Shown one piece after another: positions 1-9,905 of a DNA stretch of 64,000 bases. The DNA lies in NCBI GenBank assembly GCA_016271365.2, contig CM057456.1, positions 663,055,501-663,119,500 of the forward strand. The letters are read 5' to 3'. Positions within the stretch are counted from its first letter, which is position 1, and each line of letters opens with the position of its first letter. Both the position numbers and the translations under genes were made by a program. The DNA comes from Neoceratodus forsteri. Its lineage: Eukaryota > Chordata > Ceratodontiformes > Ceratodontidae. The notes under the pieces are model-generated. The model searched no databases. It was not told the DNA's origin and worked only from the letters and a program-made list of their open reading frames with translations.

Positions 1-924
1 AACTCTCAGGCTGGTTAATTTGACTATTAATCTTTTGTGTGGGACTGTGTCAAATGCCTTACTAAAGTCTAGGTAGGCCAGATCCACAGCCACTCCCTGG
101 TCTACTACTTTGGTCACCCAGTCAAAGAAATCAATTAGATTTGTCTGACATGACCTTCCCACTGTGAACCCATGCTGCCTTGGGTTCTGTGCCCCACTGA
201 CCTCTAGGTACTCAACAGTTCTTTCCTTCAGAAGTGACTCCATCACTTTTCCTACCACAGAGGTCAAACTGACAGGTCTGTAGTTTCCTGCCTCTGTCTT
301 GCTCCCACCTTTGTGAAGGGGAGTCACTTCTGCCTTCCTCCAGTCCTCAGGTACCACACCATCCTCCTATGATTTGTTAAAGAGGGTAGTCAGTGGTGTC
401 ACCAGTTCTCTCCTTAATTCTTATAGAATTCTGTGGTGAATTCCATCAGGCCCCATTGCTTTGTCCACCTTCAGTTTTAGGAGTTCTTTCAGAACCCTTT
501 CTTCTGTGAAAGGACTGAGATCGACCCCACTATCCAGACTGCTTCTGTTAATTGGATTAGGCACCTCCCCCTCCTCCTCTTTTGTGAATACTGAGCAGAA
601 GTATTCATTTAGTATCCCTGCTTTTTCACTGTCCCTCTCTGCCCACCCACCGTCCATTCTATTCATCCTCATCATCCCTCCCGTTGTCTTTCAACACTCC
701 CTGATGTACCTATAAAAGGTTTTATTCCCCTTCTTAACTGAGTTGGCTATCTTTTCCTCAGTTTGGGCCTTTGCTATTCTGACTATACTCCCTGCTTCCT
801 TTTGCCTTAACTGGTACAGTTCTCTGTCCTGCCCCTTCTGTGTTTTGTTATGCTTCCTAAATGCTATCTTTTTCTCCCTAACCTTCACTGCCACCTCTTT
901 TGAGAACCATAGTGGCTTTGTCTT
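1..924 (-). mobile_element. CR1 LINE fragment (linker and RT), running off the left edge
   Basis: Minus-strand reading gives CR1 ORF2 from the linker after the endonuclease into the reverse transcriptase. From about 366 down to 1 it is open for ~120 codons and includes GNYRPVSLTSVVGK, a QHGFTVGRSC-like segment and YLDFSKAFDTVPH (palm motif A). A stop lies near 368 (FNKS-stop-EDG). The upstream part (421-920) encodes the basic linker and the KAMGPDGIHHR motif before the RT. The sequence closely matches 59910-60815, about nine bases in ten by eye. Similarity stops near 921, so the copy is 5' truncated there, while its 3' half lies outside the window. CR1 ORF2 supplies endonuclease and reverse transcriptase for target-primed retrotransposition; this copy is dead. 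Confidence 0.9.
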
Positions 925-1123
925 GTGTCCAGAAAATTTCCCAGCACTGATGAAGTGAAATGGGAGCATTATACCAAATACAAAGTGTCCCAGAATTAAT
1001 GGCGCACTCAGTCATAGGCGCAGTACTCACACATAGTCACCAGAATTTTTGTGCATCCCCAAAAGGCTACTGTCTTGTATCCAGAAAATTCCCCAGTGCT
1101 GACAAAGTGAAATGGGAGCATTA
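925..1123. repeat. Pair of ~45-bp direct repeats, unknown family
   Basis: About 45 bp at 925-969 (ending AAATGGGAGCATTA) recurs at 1074-1122 with a few mismatches, a spacing of ~150 bp. The first copy abuts the 5' break of the CR1 fragment. The intervening sequence is not duplicated. No coding or transposon signature is seen. It could be a local duplication made when the CR1 inserted. Confidence 0.55.
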
Positions 1124-1682
1124 CAAGAACGTTGCTGCTGTTGCAATTACATGTAATACTGCTGAGTATTGACCTTACTGTGATGATGATGTGATGATGC
1201 ACAGTGTCTTGCCAAATATATGAAGGAGGGATAACATGAATGACCATTCAATGTAACGTCACAAATTATGACACTGAGAGAACTGTTTGTTGCCCAAAGT
1301 GTGTTGCAATCACCTCAACATGAAGGGTGCCATTTGTGTGTACACCAATAGCAGCCTTGGTGAGTTGATATATACATGTATATATGTATTTTCTTGGGGG
1401 GGTTGACATATACTGTATATACATGTACTCATTGTATTGTTTTCTGTCACAGGTCACATTCTGTTGGTGTGCGCATTCCCGTGCTTGAGAAATTGTGGTG
1501 TTGGAATTGGAAATGGAATACTCTCAAGCCAATGAAGGTAAGCATTTTTTTTTGGGTGGGGGGATTATCATATTTGCAAGTAGGTCTCATTAATGGTTTA
1601 TTGTTTGGTTACTTCTTTACAGATTTTATCTGCATCTTTCTACAGTCCAGTAATGATGGTCATGGTCATCATCGATTCATAC
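1124..1682. other. Non-repetitive stretch, no gene recognised
   Basis: Short ORFs only. It includes an AT-rich TATACATGTATA patch near 1370-1425. A segment at 1453-1537 (plus) is bounded by CACAG and GTAAGC like an exon, but its conceptual translation matches nothing I know. Confidence 0.4.
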
Positions 1683-1690
1683 GACTTCTA

Positions 1691-2089
1691 CAGTGTTGGG
1701 TAAGTTACTTTTTCTATTACTTTTGGAAACCTGTTCCAGGAAGCTCTGTGCAGTCACTAGCAAGGATGGAGATGTACTGGAAAAAGTAATACACCTTACA
1801 GTTACAATTACTTATGTCTTTTTATATAAAAGAAATATGTAACTGTAACTGATTACATTTACTTGAAAGTAACTAGTAACTAACTTATTACTTTCAAAAA
1901 ATGTAATATGTTATAGTTATTTATTATTTTTGTATTGTTTTTGTATAAAAAGAAATAAGTGACTATAATTGTAAGGTGTATTACTTTTTCTAGTACTTCT
2001 CCATCCTTGCTAGTGACTGCACAGAGCTTCCTGGAACAAGTTTCCAAACATAATAGAAAGTAATAGAAAAAGTAACTTACCCAACACTG
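1691..2089. mobile_element. Palindromic hAT-type MITE with perfect 8-bp target duplication
   Basis: The element starts CAGTGTTGGGTAAGTTAC at 1691 and ends with its complement GTAACTTACCCAACACTG at 2089. It is flanked by identical 8-mers GACTTCTA at 1683-1690 and 2090-2097, as expected for hAT transposition. The arms pair over most of ~190 bp each, around an AT-rich centre near 1880, so the whole 399 bp is a foldback. It has no coding capacity. CAGTGTTGGG termini occur on well-known fish and amphibian hAT MITEs. It would need a hAT transposase acting in trans. Confidence 0.9.
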
Positions 2090-2222
2090 GACTTCTACTT
2101 GTTGCATGCCTGCCAGCCCGGGGGGAGCGGGGGGACACACGATGTTGAAGTTCTTTGGATAAGGCAGCTATGACACAACAAAGTATCTGGAAATTTTCTA
2201 AAAAAAGGAATGAAGGTCCTAA

Positions 2223-2410
2223 GGAGGCAGTATAGCGCAGTGGGTTAAGGCCCTGAGCTACAGATCTGGAGACCTAGGTTTGAATCCCACCGGTGCATAT
2301 TGTGTGATCTTGAGCAAGTCACTTAATTTTCTTGTGCTCCCAGGTTGCATCTGGAAACAAGCTTCGGCTTAGTGTGCTACTCCTGGTTAAACAATGTTCC
2401 CTTTCCCATA
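2223..2410 (+). mobile_element. tRNA-headed CORE-type SINE
   Basis: A tRNA-like head has an A-box region TATAGCGCAGTGGGTTAAGG and a B-box GGTTTGAATCCC at about 2277-2288. It is followed by the MIR/CORE-like block GTGATCTTGAGCAAGTCACT near 2304. The 3' part ends CCTGGTTAAACAATGTTCCC. It is the same subfamily as 47493-47690. Such SINEs are transcribed by RNA polymerase III and moved by a partner LINE. No clear target duplication was found. Confidence 0.85.
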
Positions 2411-3139
2411 TTACAACTTGATTGCAGCAATAACACATTATGTTTAAGCTGTGGCTGTTCCACCATGGGTATATGGATTAACACAGATAGCAACCTGTAA
2501 ACCCACAAGAACACCAAATCGTCAGATCACAATTAAATTTAGTACCAGGCTGTAAGAAATACACTGTGTCAGTGTCCCTGCATCTTAACTCAAGTTACAT
2601 TTTAAAACCATATCTTGTCAAGTCACACGACCTGAGTCAAACTTTTGTTAACACTGGAATGGCTGCAGCTGCAAATTTGGAATACAGTGCATGATGTGTT
2701 GGGCAAATATTTTGTGACGCACATGTCACCTACTTTACGAAGCATCAGTCAGATTTTTTGCACTCTTATCAAAATAAAAAAGGAACAGGTTAAATAAAAT
2801 TGATATACTTACCAGCATGGAAATGGATATCCCATAGGTTGCTGTACACAGTAATGCTGGACCGTTGATACAGACCGTCAGCGAAGGAGAGTTGTTTGTT
2901 AACCTGTAAAAAAACAAAATAAGTTGACTGTATTTGTTTGACTATTGCAGCTCAGAAAAGCAACAGGAAACAAAACACACATCTAAAGGAAGTTTAATAG
3001 CATGAACAACATTAGTACACATACTTATTTTATAGTAATCATTGTAAGAAGCCTTGTGCCTGTGGCTGATGAATGTGGTCTCCTGTTCAACTCCCTCTGC
3101 CTTGGCATGGTCAAGACATGTAATGGAAAACATCATCAG
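2411..3139. other. Non-repetitive stretch with one exon candidate
   Basis: No transposon signature. The only structured item is the candidate minus-strand exon at 2813-2903, entered separately. The short ORFs here look random. Confidence 0.4.
2813..2903 (-). other. Candidate 91-bp internal exon (unproven)
   Basis: On the minus strand a T-rich tract ending TTTTTTTACAG precedes 91 bp, followed by a strong donor GTAAGTATA. Two of the three frames are open across it. One frame reads VNKQLSFADGLYQRSSITVY at its start and continues without a stop. I do not recognise the protein. No neighbouring exon was found, so this may be chance or an old pseudo-exon. It is listed because both splice sites are close to consensus and the spacing is typical of a vertebrate exon. 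Confidence 0.25.
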
Positions 3140-3715
3140 AATGGTGGTGGTGGGTGGTGATGGTCATAGCTTAGACACAGGATGACATTCCTGCTCACAT
3201 CTTCCTGCATCTGATGGTGGTTGCAGTGGCTAACAGCAGTCTTATGGTGGTGGTCCGGGGGGCACACAAAGTCATTCCCCCTGGTGGCAGTGGCTAACAG
3301 CGGTTTCATGGTGGTGATCCGGGGGGCACACAGTGAAATCCCCTATGGTGGCAGTGGCTAACAGCAGTCTTATGGTGGTGGACCAAGGTGGCACACAAAG
3401 TAATTCCCGCTGGTGGCAGTGGCTAACAGTAGTTTCATGGTGGTGGTCCAGGGGGCACACGGTGACATTCCCTATGGTGGCAGTGGCTAACAGCAGTCTT
3501 ATGGTGGTGGTCCAGTGGGCACACGGTGACATTCCCTATGGTGGTAGTGGCTAACAGCAGTCTTATGGTGGTGGTCCGGGGGGGACACAAAGACATTCCC
3601 CCAGTGGCAGTGGCTAACAGCAGTTTCATGGTGGTGGTCCAGGTGGGCACAAGGTGACATTCCCTATGGTGGCAGTGGCTAGCAGCAGTCTTATGGTGGT
3701 GGTCCAGGGGCCAGA
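3140..3715. repeat. Minisatellite, ~64-bp unit, about 8-9 copies
   Basis: GCAGTGGCTA recurs at 3223, 3288, 3351, 3416, 3480, 3544 (as GTAGTGGCTA), 3607 and 3672 (GCAGTGGCTA in full), giving 63-65 bp periods. Each unit holds CAGTGGCTAACAGCAG, then TTATGGTGGTGGTCC or TTTCATGGTGGTGG, then a G-run and GGCACAC. Two alternating unit types (TCTTATGG and TTTCATGG) suggest a higher-order pattern. A degenerate partial unit starts near 3140. The long ORFs on both strands here are products of the repeat and not genes. Confidence 0.92.
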
Positions 3716-3849
3716 ATATATCATGCTCTGTGGTACTAATGTGACGTGACATATGGAATTTGAGTCACTCTGTGTGGGACACTGATTTAACTTTATGAGA
3801 AAAGAAAACATGTATCATACAACAACCGTGACAGCCTTTTAACCACTTA

Positions 3850-4320
3850 AGTTAAAACCTGCCAACAGTAACCTCATCATCATCCTCATAAAGAAAGCTG
3901 CCCTCACAGTCATCTATGTCTGAATTCTGACCACTGGGAAATTCTTTCTCCATTGTGTCATTATCTACATCAGTGGTAGGCTGTTTCATGCTGCCAGCGC
4001 CACCAGGATGGTCCATTTCTACATCAGCAAAACCATTGACTAGGCCAGGAACCTGGTATGAATACTGAGGTTGCAGTCTGAGCTGGTGTTTGCCTCTCAT
4101 TAATTTTTATGAATGTCAGCAATCTGACATTTGCAGGAGAGAGGTTTATACGATGATCCAAAACTATTGCACCTGCTGAGCTGAATACCCTCTCAACACT
4201 TACACTGGAGGGTGGGCATGTGAGGTACTTCAGTGCCACTGTGGTTAGCTCTGGCGATTCACTGACCTCTCCACTCCAGTAGAAAAGAGGATCATCAGTT
4301 ATTATCTGCTTTGGAAGTAC
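3850..4320 (-). pseudogene. hAT-superfamily transposase, C-terminal dimerisation region (broken)
   Basis: The minus-strand frame through 4239-4100 contains ALKYLTCPPSSVSVERVFSS followed by AG and then INLSPANVRLLTFIKIN. This is the classic hAT C-terminal dimerisation signature (LA-x-x-YL...S-x-ERVFS-x-AG...LSP-x-x-x). The same frame continues upstream to about 4320 with a DPLFYWSG-like lead-in. Past the domain the frame stops, and an acidic tail continues in another frame (3852-4100), so a frameshift is likely. The zinc-finger and catalytic parts are absent. hAT transposases cut and paste elements with 8-bp target duplications, but no link with the nearby MITE is shown. Confidence 0.82.
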
Positions 4321-4394
4321 TAAATTTAACCAACCCCATTTCCATATGGGAAATTAACCAGGCGATATGATCTCTATCAAGTTATACTGCACCT

Positions 4395-4985
4395 GGCTTA
4401 CAGTAGACGGTATTCCTAATGATTTTTATAAACACTTTATAGCTTTACTTGCTCCTGTCCTGCATGATGTTTTCAGTGACATATGTAGGAGAGGTGACAT
4501 TAGCATCAGTATGAAAGAGGGCATAGTTTTTTTTTCTTTATAAAAGGGGGGATCCTTCAGAAAGCAATAATTGGAAACCATTAAGTCTCCTTAACTCAGA
4601 CTATAACATTTTGGCTTAAGTTATCACCAGACAGTTGGCACAAATAGCTGAGACTCTTATGTTAGATTCTCAGACATGTGCTATTCTGGACAGGAATATT
4701 ACACATAATTTGATGCCCATCAGAGAGAGCACCTGGATGAGTATCTTCTTTCCCTTAACCAGGAAGCTGCCTTTGATTCTGTTAGGCATGATTACCTATG
4801 GCATGTTTTACACACATATGATATCCCAAAAGAGTTTGTTTCCCTGGTTCGGGCCTTATATGCTGAAGCTCAGCTGAGACCTTTAGTAAATGGACATTTA
4901 GGACTGGTCATGTACTTCAAGAAAGGGGTGCATCAGGGCTGTTCCCTTAGTCCCCTGCTCTATCTTTTTAGTTTGGATCCTTTAT
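4395..4985 (+). pseudogene. L1/Tx1-like LINE ORF2, RT part, upstream half (interrupted)
   Basis: Plus-strand reading with several shifts gives DGIPNDFYKHFIALLAPVL (RT motif near the thumb-proximal start). It continues through a NWKP/SLLN-like block to NQEAAFDSVRHDYL (motif A), LVNGHL and GVHQGCSLSPLLYLFSLDPL (motif B), the arrangement of L1/Tx1-type RTs. The reading is cut at ~4985 where an opposite-strand LINE tail begins. It resumes at ~7861 with the missing catalytic part. The host element is older than the insertion and carries many stops. Confidence 0.8.
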
Positions 4986-5092
4986 TTATTTATTTAAGAG
5001 ATTTACCAGGAAGGCATACTGAGTGGAGTACCGCTCGATTCCAGATGCGCCCTGGGGCAGAGGGTTTGCAAATGATACAGATGTACAGAAGA

Positions 5093-5262
5093 AGACAAAA
5101 TCATACAACTTATGTGATTTTCACAGACAATGGTACAGTAGCACAAAAGAAATAAAACATACATAGGGTGGTTGTTATAGACAAAATCATACAATTATGT
5201 GATTTTCACAGACAATGGTACAGTAGTACAGAAGAAATAAAACTTACATAGGGTGGTTGTTA
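5093..5262. repeat. Two-copy ~86-bp tandem repeat in the LINE 3' UTR
   Basis: AGACAAAATCATACAA starts at 5093 and again at 5179. Each unit runs through GTGATTTTCACAGACAATGG to ATAGGGTGGTTGTTA. A third partial unit starts near 5259 (ACAGACAATGGG). The copies differ at only a few bases. It lies in the 3' UTR of the inserted L2-like element. Confidence 0.85.
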
Positions 5263-5461
5263 CAGACAATGGGTGAGGCATTTCTTAAATACAAAAATAG
5301 CATAGGTTCAATTTCAATTAATATTTAATAACCTTAGGTGCAGACCGAGAATGTTACCCAGGCTGGTGCTAGCAGCTGAATAGGTAGGAGTTGAAATGGG
5401 GATTCAGTGAGGGGGAAAGCAGGAGCAATTTGTAGCAAAGTGCGTTTTAAGAAGGGTACTC

Positions 5462-7588
5462 CGTTCAGGAGTACATGTGGATGTGTCTGATATCAGCTGT
5501 CAGGGAGTTCCATAATTTGGGCAACCTGAAGCTGAAAGCAGCCTGGCCAGATCTGGTGGATCTGTATGGAATGTGCAGAAGCCTAGAGTCTATGTTTCTG
5601 AGAGCGTAGGCAGGTGGGGAGAGGGCGGTTAGGGATGATGACAGGTAGGAAGGGAACATCTGTGACCAGAATTTTGCAGCGGTTCTAGCAAAGTGGAGTA
5701 ATCGTCGGTTTTGAAGTGAGGGGAGGTCCAGGGACTGGTAGAGGTCACAGTGTTGGGTAGTGGTAGGACGGTCCAAGAAGAACCGGCAGAAGGAGTTGTA
5801 AAGGGGGTCAAGCCTGGCTAAGGAAGTTTGGGGGGCGGCACCATATACAGCATCGCTGTAGTCCATAATTGGGAGGATCATTTTTTGGACAATTGCTATT
5901 CTGGTTGATAGAGGAATGCAATTCTTGTTGCGGTAGAGGGCTCCCAGCATGGGATGCAGTTTTTTGTGTAGAGCGTCTATATGCGCTGAGAAGTCAAGAT
6001 GCTGATCTAACCAGACACTGAGATAACGATATGTGGTGCAGGCCTCGAGTGGAGATCTGTCCAGGGTGTAAAATGTGGGTGGAGCAGTAAGCTGGGTTAG
6101 TTTGGCCCTAGAGCCAAAGGTGAGGGAGACTGTTTTTTTTTAGTTTAAGAATAGCTGGTTACTTAGGAACCAACGTTGGATGGAGTTGAAGTCCTCCTGG
6201 AGACAAGCATTCACGGCGGTTGCGGATGGGCCAGAGGCGAACAGCACCATATCGTCTGCGTACATATGAATAGCTGTTTGTGAGCAAGCAGCAGGCAGGT
6301 CATTGAGAAAGATAGAGAACTGCAGAGGGCCGAGTACAGACTCTTGGGGGACACCACTGGTGACAGGAAATGAGGTGGATCGAGCCAAGCCAATACGGAC
6401 TGATTGGGACCTACCTGACAGGTATGACTAGAACCAGTTATTTGCATTCCCAGACAGACCAGCTTGGGCAAGTTTAGCCAACAACAGGGGATGAGAGACC
6501 GTGTCGAAGGCTTTTGCCAGGTCGATAAATATGGCTGCTGTAATTTCTCCTTTGTCCATGCCTGTAAGGATGGAGTTAGTGAGGCGAAGGAGGGAGGTGG
6601 TGGTGGAGTGATTTTTTCTGAAGCCCGCTTGGTAGGGGTGAAAAACAATATGGTATCTAGGTAGTGGTGGAGCTGGGATAATACAAGGCACTCTTGAATT
6701 TTGGCTAGGATGGGGAGCAGAGATATGGGCAGATAGTTGGATGGGGAGGAGAGGTCCCCTTCTTTGGGTAGGGCGATGACTGTGGCTTGTTTCCATGTAT
6801 TGGGGACTGCCCCAAGTTTAAAGGACAGGTTATAGAGCATGGTTAGTGGGTGGGCTATGGCCGGTGCAGAGAGTAGGAGCATTTTGGAATCAAGGCCCAA
6901 CGGACATTTGCCTTTGGATGGGTTTAGTGATTGCAATATTTTTTAGCACCTGTCCAGGAGCCACTGGTCGGAGCGAGAAGGAGGCAGGGGAGGATGTTTT
7001 AGGGGGCACAAAGGGCGGGGGGAGTGGGGATGGGAGGACATTAGAGAAGTAGTGGTGGAGAAGTATGAATTGAACTCTGTGGCAACCAAGCAAGGATCCA
7101 TAATGATTTTATCTTCTAGGTTTAGAGTGGGAGTGGGGGGTTGGGCCGTTGGGGAGAGAAGGGATTTTATAGACTTCCAGAATTGTGTAGGGTGAGTGAA
7201 GTTATTGTTGAACGCAGTTTTAAAGTAATTTGATTTGGCCTGGCGTATGAGTGTTGTACAGGCATTTCTCAGTGACCTATATTGTTGCTGAGCCGTGTGA
7301 CCACCTGTGACCTTGAAAGATTTCCAGGCCCAGTCTCTGGCTCAAAGTTTTTCCATAAGGTTTGTTGTTACCCATGGTAAGTGGGATCCTCTTACTCTGC
7401 ATCTTCTGAGCGGGGCATGTAGGTCCCAGATGGCGAGGAATTTAGTGGAAAAATATTCCAGGGCCTCATCCATGGAGGTGGCCCTGGGGATGAAAGACCA
7501 GTCAATGGTGTTAAGGTTGAATAGTAGTGCAGACAGATCAAGTGATTTATAGACTCTGCTGTAAAGCATGCGGGGTGGGGGGGCCATT
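5462..7588 (-). pseudogene. L2-like ORF2 reverse transcriptase remnant
   Basis: Reading from high to low coordinates: a linker (7587-7342) with DWSFIPRATS and IWDLHAPLRRCRVRGSHLPW; RT start with THSHRPTQRR-type decay; motif A FIDLAKAFDTVSHPLLLAKL (6796-6428); SGVPQ and then MYADDMVLF with YADD codons at 6251-6262; and a C-terminal region (5950-5465) with MLGALYRNK, MDYSDAVYGAAP, LDPLYNSFCRFFLDR and AAFSFRLPKLWNSLTADI. Adjacent pieces lie in different frames, so there are several frameshifts. The catalytic aspartates are retained. Confidence 0.85.
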
Positions 7589-7860
7589 GGTCAGAAGATT
7601 TTTCACACTATAAAAATCATATGGTGGTCACTAAGGGAGTCCGGTAGTAGGCCAGCTTTAAATATCCGATGAGGGTGGGTAGTAATAGCCCAATCCAGTA
7701 GTGTGTGTTTATTGGATATGTGGTTTAAGTGGGTGGGTTCCTCTATTTGCTGGTGCAAATTTAGTGCATTTATTTGACATCGTGATTTAGAGGCAGTGCT
7801 GCCTAGCCAGTTCTGATTGAAATCTCCAAGGATATGGAGTTTATTGTGGGTCATTGAAAG

Positions 7861-9640
7861 TAATGACAAAGTTGTTCCTATTACCAATCATGATGGCCTC
7901 CGGTTTCAGAAGGTATCTGGTTTTGTGAATGATTGTGTTGTTATGGTAGCTGATTTAGAGTTCAGATCTGTGGCTCAGGATTTTTTGAATAAACACTTGC
8001 CCATCACAGAGATGGGGATCAATAAAACAAAAAGTGTGGCATTGGCTTTGGGGGAAGCAATGACTTCTGTTCTATATGAGATATCTAACGGGATGCCATG
8101 AAAATCCTGGGGGTTTACTTTGGAACACAGACTGCAGCTCGACAAAATTGGGTTAAGAAAATAGAGATAGCACAGCAAAAAGTTTCTAAATAGAAGGCTG
8201 GAATATAGATAAACGGAAACTGATTTTTTTGCTCAGGACTTTCATAGTCCCTATTTTTCTACATATTGCACATATTTTTCCTCTGCCTTTTGAATTTCAC
8301 ACCAAAATTATGAGCCTCTTTTTTTCAGTTAGTCTGGGGTAGCAGACTTAACCCAGTAAAATGTGTACATACCTACAGGCCTTGGCAGGAGGGTAGTCTT
8401 AATATGATCAACCCCATAGTGTTCTTTTTTAGTATTTTCTTCTACACAACTATAAGGCCACTTGTACTAGGTAGTACCTCTCTGTGGTCTAATTATTTTC
8501 AAAATTGGCAACCACAATATCTCGAAGCCTGGGGAAAAGGAAAATGGATGGTCGGTGTTAAGTCACTGCCTACACATATCCAGGTTGTTTTAAAGTATAT
8601 ACAACTTTGGAAAATTGATCTTCATGGATTCCAATCTTCCAATAGGACACAATTTTTTACCAATATGCTTATGACTTGTTATTATGAGGAGCCAGTATTC
8701 ATAGTAAACCCACCAGTACAGGTTAAATAAATTTTACCTGCTATGCTTGAAAAGCGTATACCCCGTAAGATGGCAGATGTATTGTGGCTGTATGGGCATG
8801 GTAAACTCAATGTGTGGGCTAACCATAAACACACGGGGGTGGACAACCGAATGTGCCTCTATATGCAGTGCCAGTGTCCGTTAGAAACCATGCAGCATTT
8901 GTTCTTTGGCTGTGCTTTTATTCACCCACTATGGCAAATGTTGGACACAATGTGGAATACTAACTGTGTGAAGTATATGACATACGAGACATTGACTTTG
9001 GTCCAGCATTCAGCTACATGGCTGAAATGGAATAGAAGCACTGTTTATGTTCTCTTCACTTGCATACAATGGGTCATATAGCAGATTCATTGCCAAACCT
9101 TTTTACGAGATGCTGCTGTTTCACTGCAAGATATTATTTTCAGGATACAGGCAGAGTTGAGAATACCACCAGCAGGCTAGTCTGGTTCAAAGTCAGTTGA
9201 CATTCATCTGTATCCACCACCCCTGGGCCATGCCTAAAAATAGGCTGAATTCGTCTAGTGCACTTACCCGGGCAACAAAAAACAAATAAATAAGAGTTGG
9301 ATGCCACTTATCAGAAAGAAGCTGATATCCTGGGGAAGCAGTCTGTAATCAGTTTTGGAAAGGTACTGAGTGGGTTGGATAAGTTGGTATTCCATAATTT
9401 AGTTGGGTATTTGAATTTTTTGGCTGTCCTTTGCACTCTTAAACACAACTTTTTCTGTTTATCATGGTTGCATAATATTAGCTATCAACATTTTGTTTCC
9501 CTTTTTTCTCTTTGTTTTTCTGGACAAGGCAAATAACCCTGTATGTATTTCCTTTTTGTTACATTATTTCTGAACTGCTGATTTTCTTTTTTCTGTTTCT
9601 AAGTGATTTGTACATGCCTCTGTATATTTTGTTTAAGTCT
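7861..9640 (+). pseudogene. L1/Tx1-like LINE ORF2, catalytic region to C-terminus (continuation)
   Basis: The reading resumes with VVPITNHDGLRFQKVSGFVN. The normal FADD/YADD box is FVND (7922-7933), so the first catalytic aspartate is lost. FLNKHLPITEMGINKTKSVA follows. Further on, KRIPRKMADVLWLYGHGKLN leads into the zinc-knuckle-like tail CPLETMQHLFFGCAFIHPLW (8743-9081), typical of L1/Tx1 ORF2 C-termini. A SINE 3' end sits at ~9195-9291. The 3' UTR probably runs to ~9640. Together with 4395-4985 this is one element split by the L2-like insertion. Confidence 0.75.
9195..9292 (+). mobile_element. SINE 3' end (truncated)
   Basis: CATCTGTATCCACCACCCCTGG, then CTAGTGCACTTACCCGGGCAACAAAAAACAAATAAATAA. 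The first block matches the 3' part of the plus-strand SINE at 38845-39182 (CATCTATATCCCCCACTGCC). The tail matches, in reverse, the SINE tail at ~25903-25975. No tRNA head is present, so this copy is 5' truncated. Confidence 0.65.
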
Positions 9641-9654
9641 CATTAAAATATTCC

Positions 9655-9905
9655 CCCACCCTTTTTTGAGAAGTGCCATGGGATCTTTAACATCTGCCTG
9701 AACTACCACCAGAACAGGCAGATGGGACCTCAGTTTAATGTCTCATCCGAAAGATGGCACCACAGGAGTGCAGCACCCCCTCATGCTGCACTACAGTGTA
9801 AGTATTGGGATTTAACCTAAGTTCCTGGTGTGGGGAAAGAACTCACAGCCTTCTGATCTCCCAGCCTCACAAGCAAGTGTGCTACCTACTGAACCACTGA
9901 CACTG
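9655..9905 (-). mobile_element. SINE with tRNA-like head, 5' portion
   Basis: On the minus strand a tRNA-like head (AGTGGTTCAGTAGGTAGCAC, then a degenerate B-box AGTTCTTTCCCC) leads into GATGAGACATTAAACTGAGG, GTCCCATCTGCC and AAAGATCCCATGGCACTTCT. The block ATTAAACTGA..GTC..TCTGCC..GATCCCATGGCA is shared with 38870-38930. It is recognised as a widespread old vertebrate SINE body; I cannot give the family name with certainty. It ends near 9655, where the family's 3' part is missing. Confidence 0.7.

Larger units (their letters stand above)
4986..7860 (-). mobile_element. L2-like LINE, 5' truncated, inserted inside the L1/Tx1-like element
   Basis: On the minus strand the copy ends in an (AAAT)n-like tail preceded by TTCCTGGTAAATCTC (4983-5010 on plus). 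Upstream come a 3' UTR, the ORF2 C-terminus, RT, linker and the end of the endonuclease (ILGDFNQNWLGS at ~7830). Similarity ends near 7860, so the 5' end is truncated within the endonuclease. The L1-type reading stops just left of this block and restarts just right of it, which shows that it is a nested insertion of ~2.9 kb. The family belongs to the CR1/L2/Rex1 group; the exact clade is uncertain. Confidence 0.85.

Noticed and set aside
1453..1537. Plus-strand exon-like segment between CACAG and GTAAGC
   Set aside because: The only open frame is Trp-rich and low in plausibility; no partner exon, and opposite strand to the better candidate at 2813.
2223..2300. tRNA gene
   Set aside because: A and B boxes are present, but the sequence continues into a SINE body and does not fold as a mature tRNA; the same holds for the other SINE heads.
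3140..3715. CRISPR-like array
   Set aside because: Repeats are contiguous without unique spacers, and the window is plainly eukaryotic.
3272..3752. Overlapping His/Thr/Pro-rich ORFs on both strands
   Set aside because: They follow the 64-bp minisatellite period and exist in several frames, with no gene signals.
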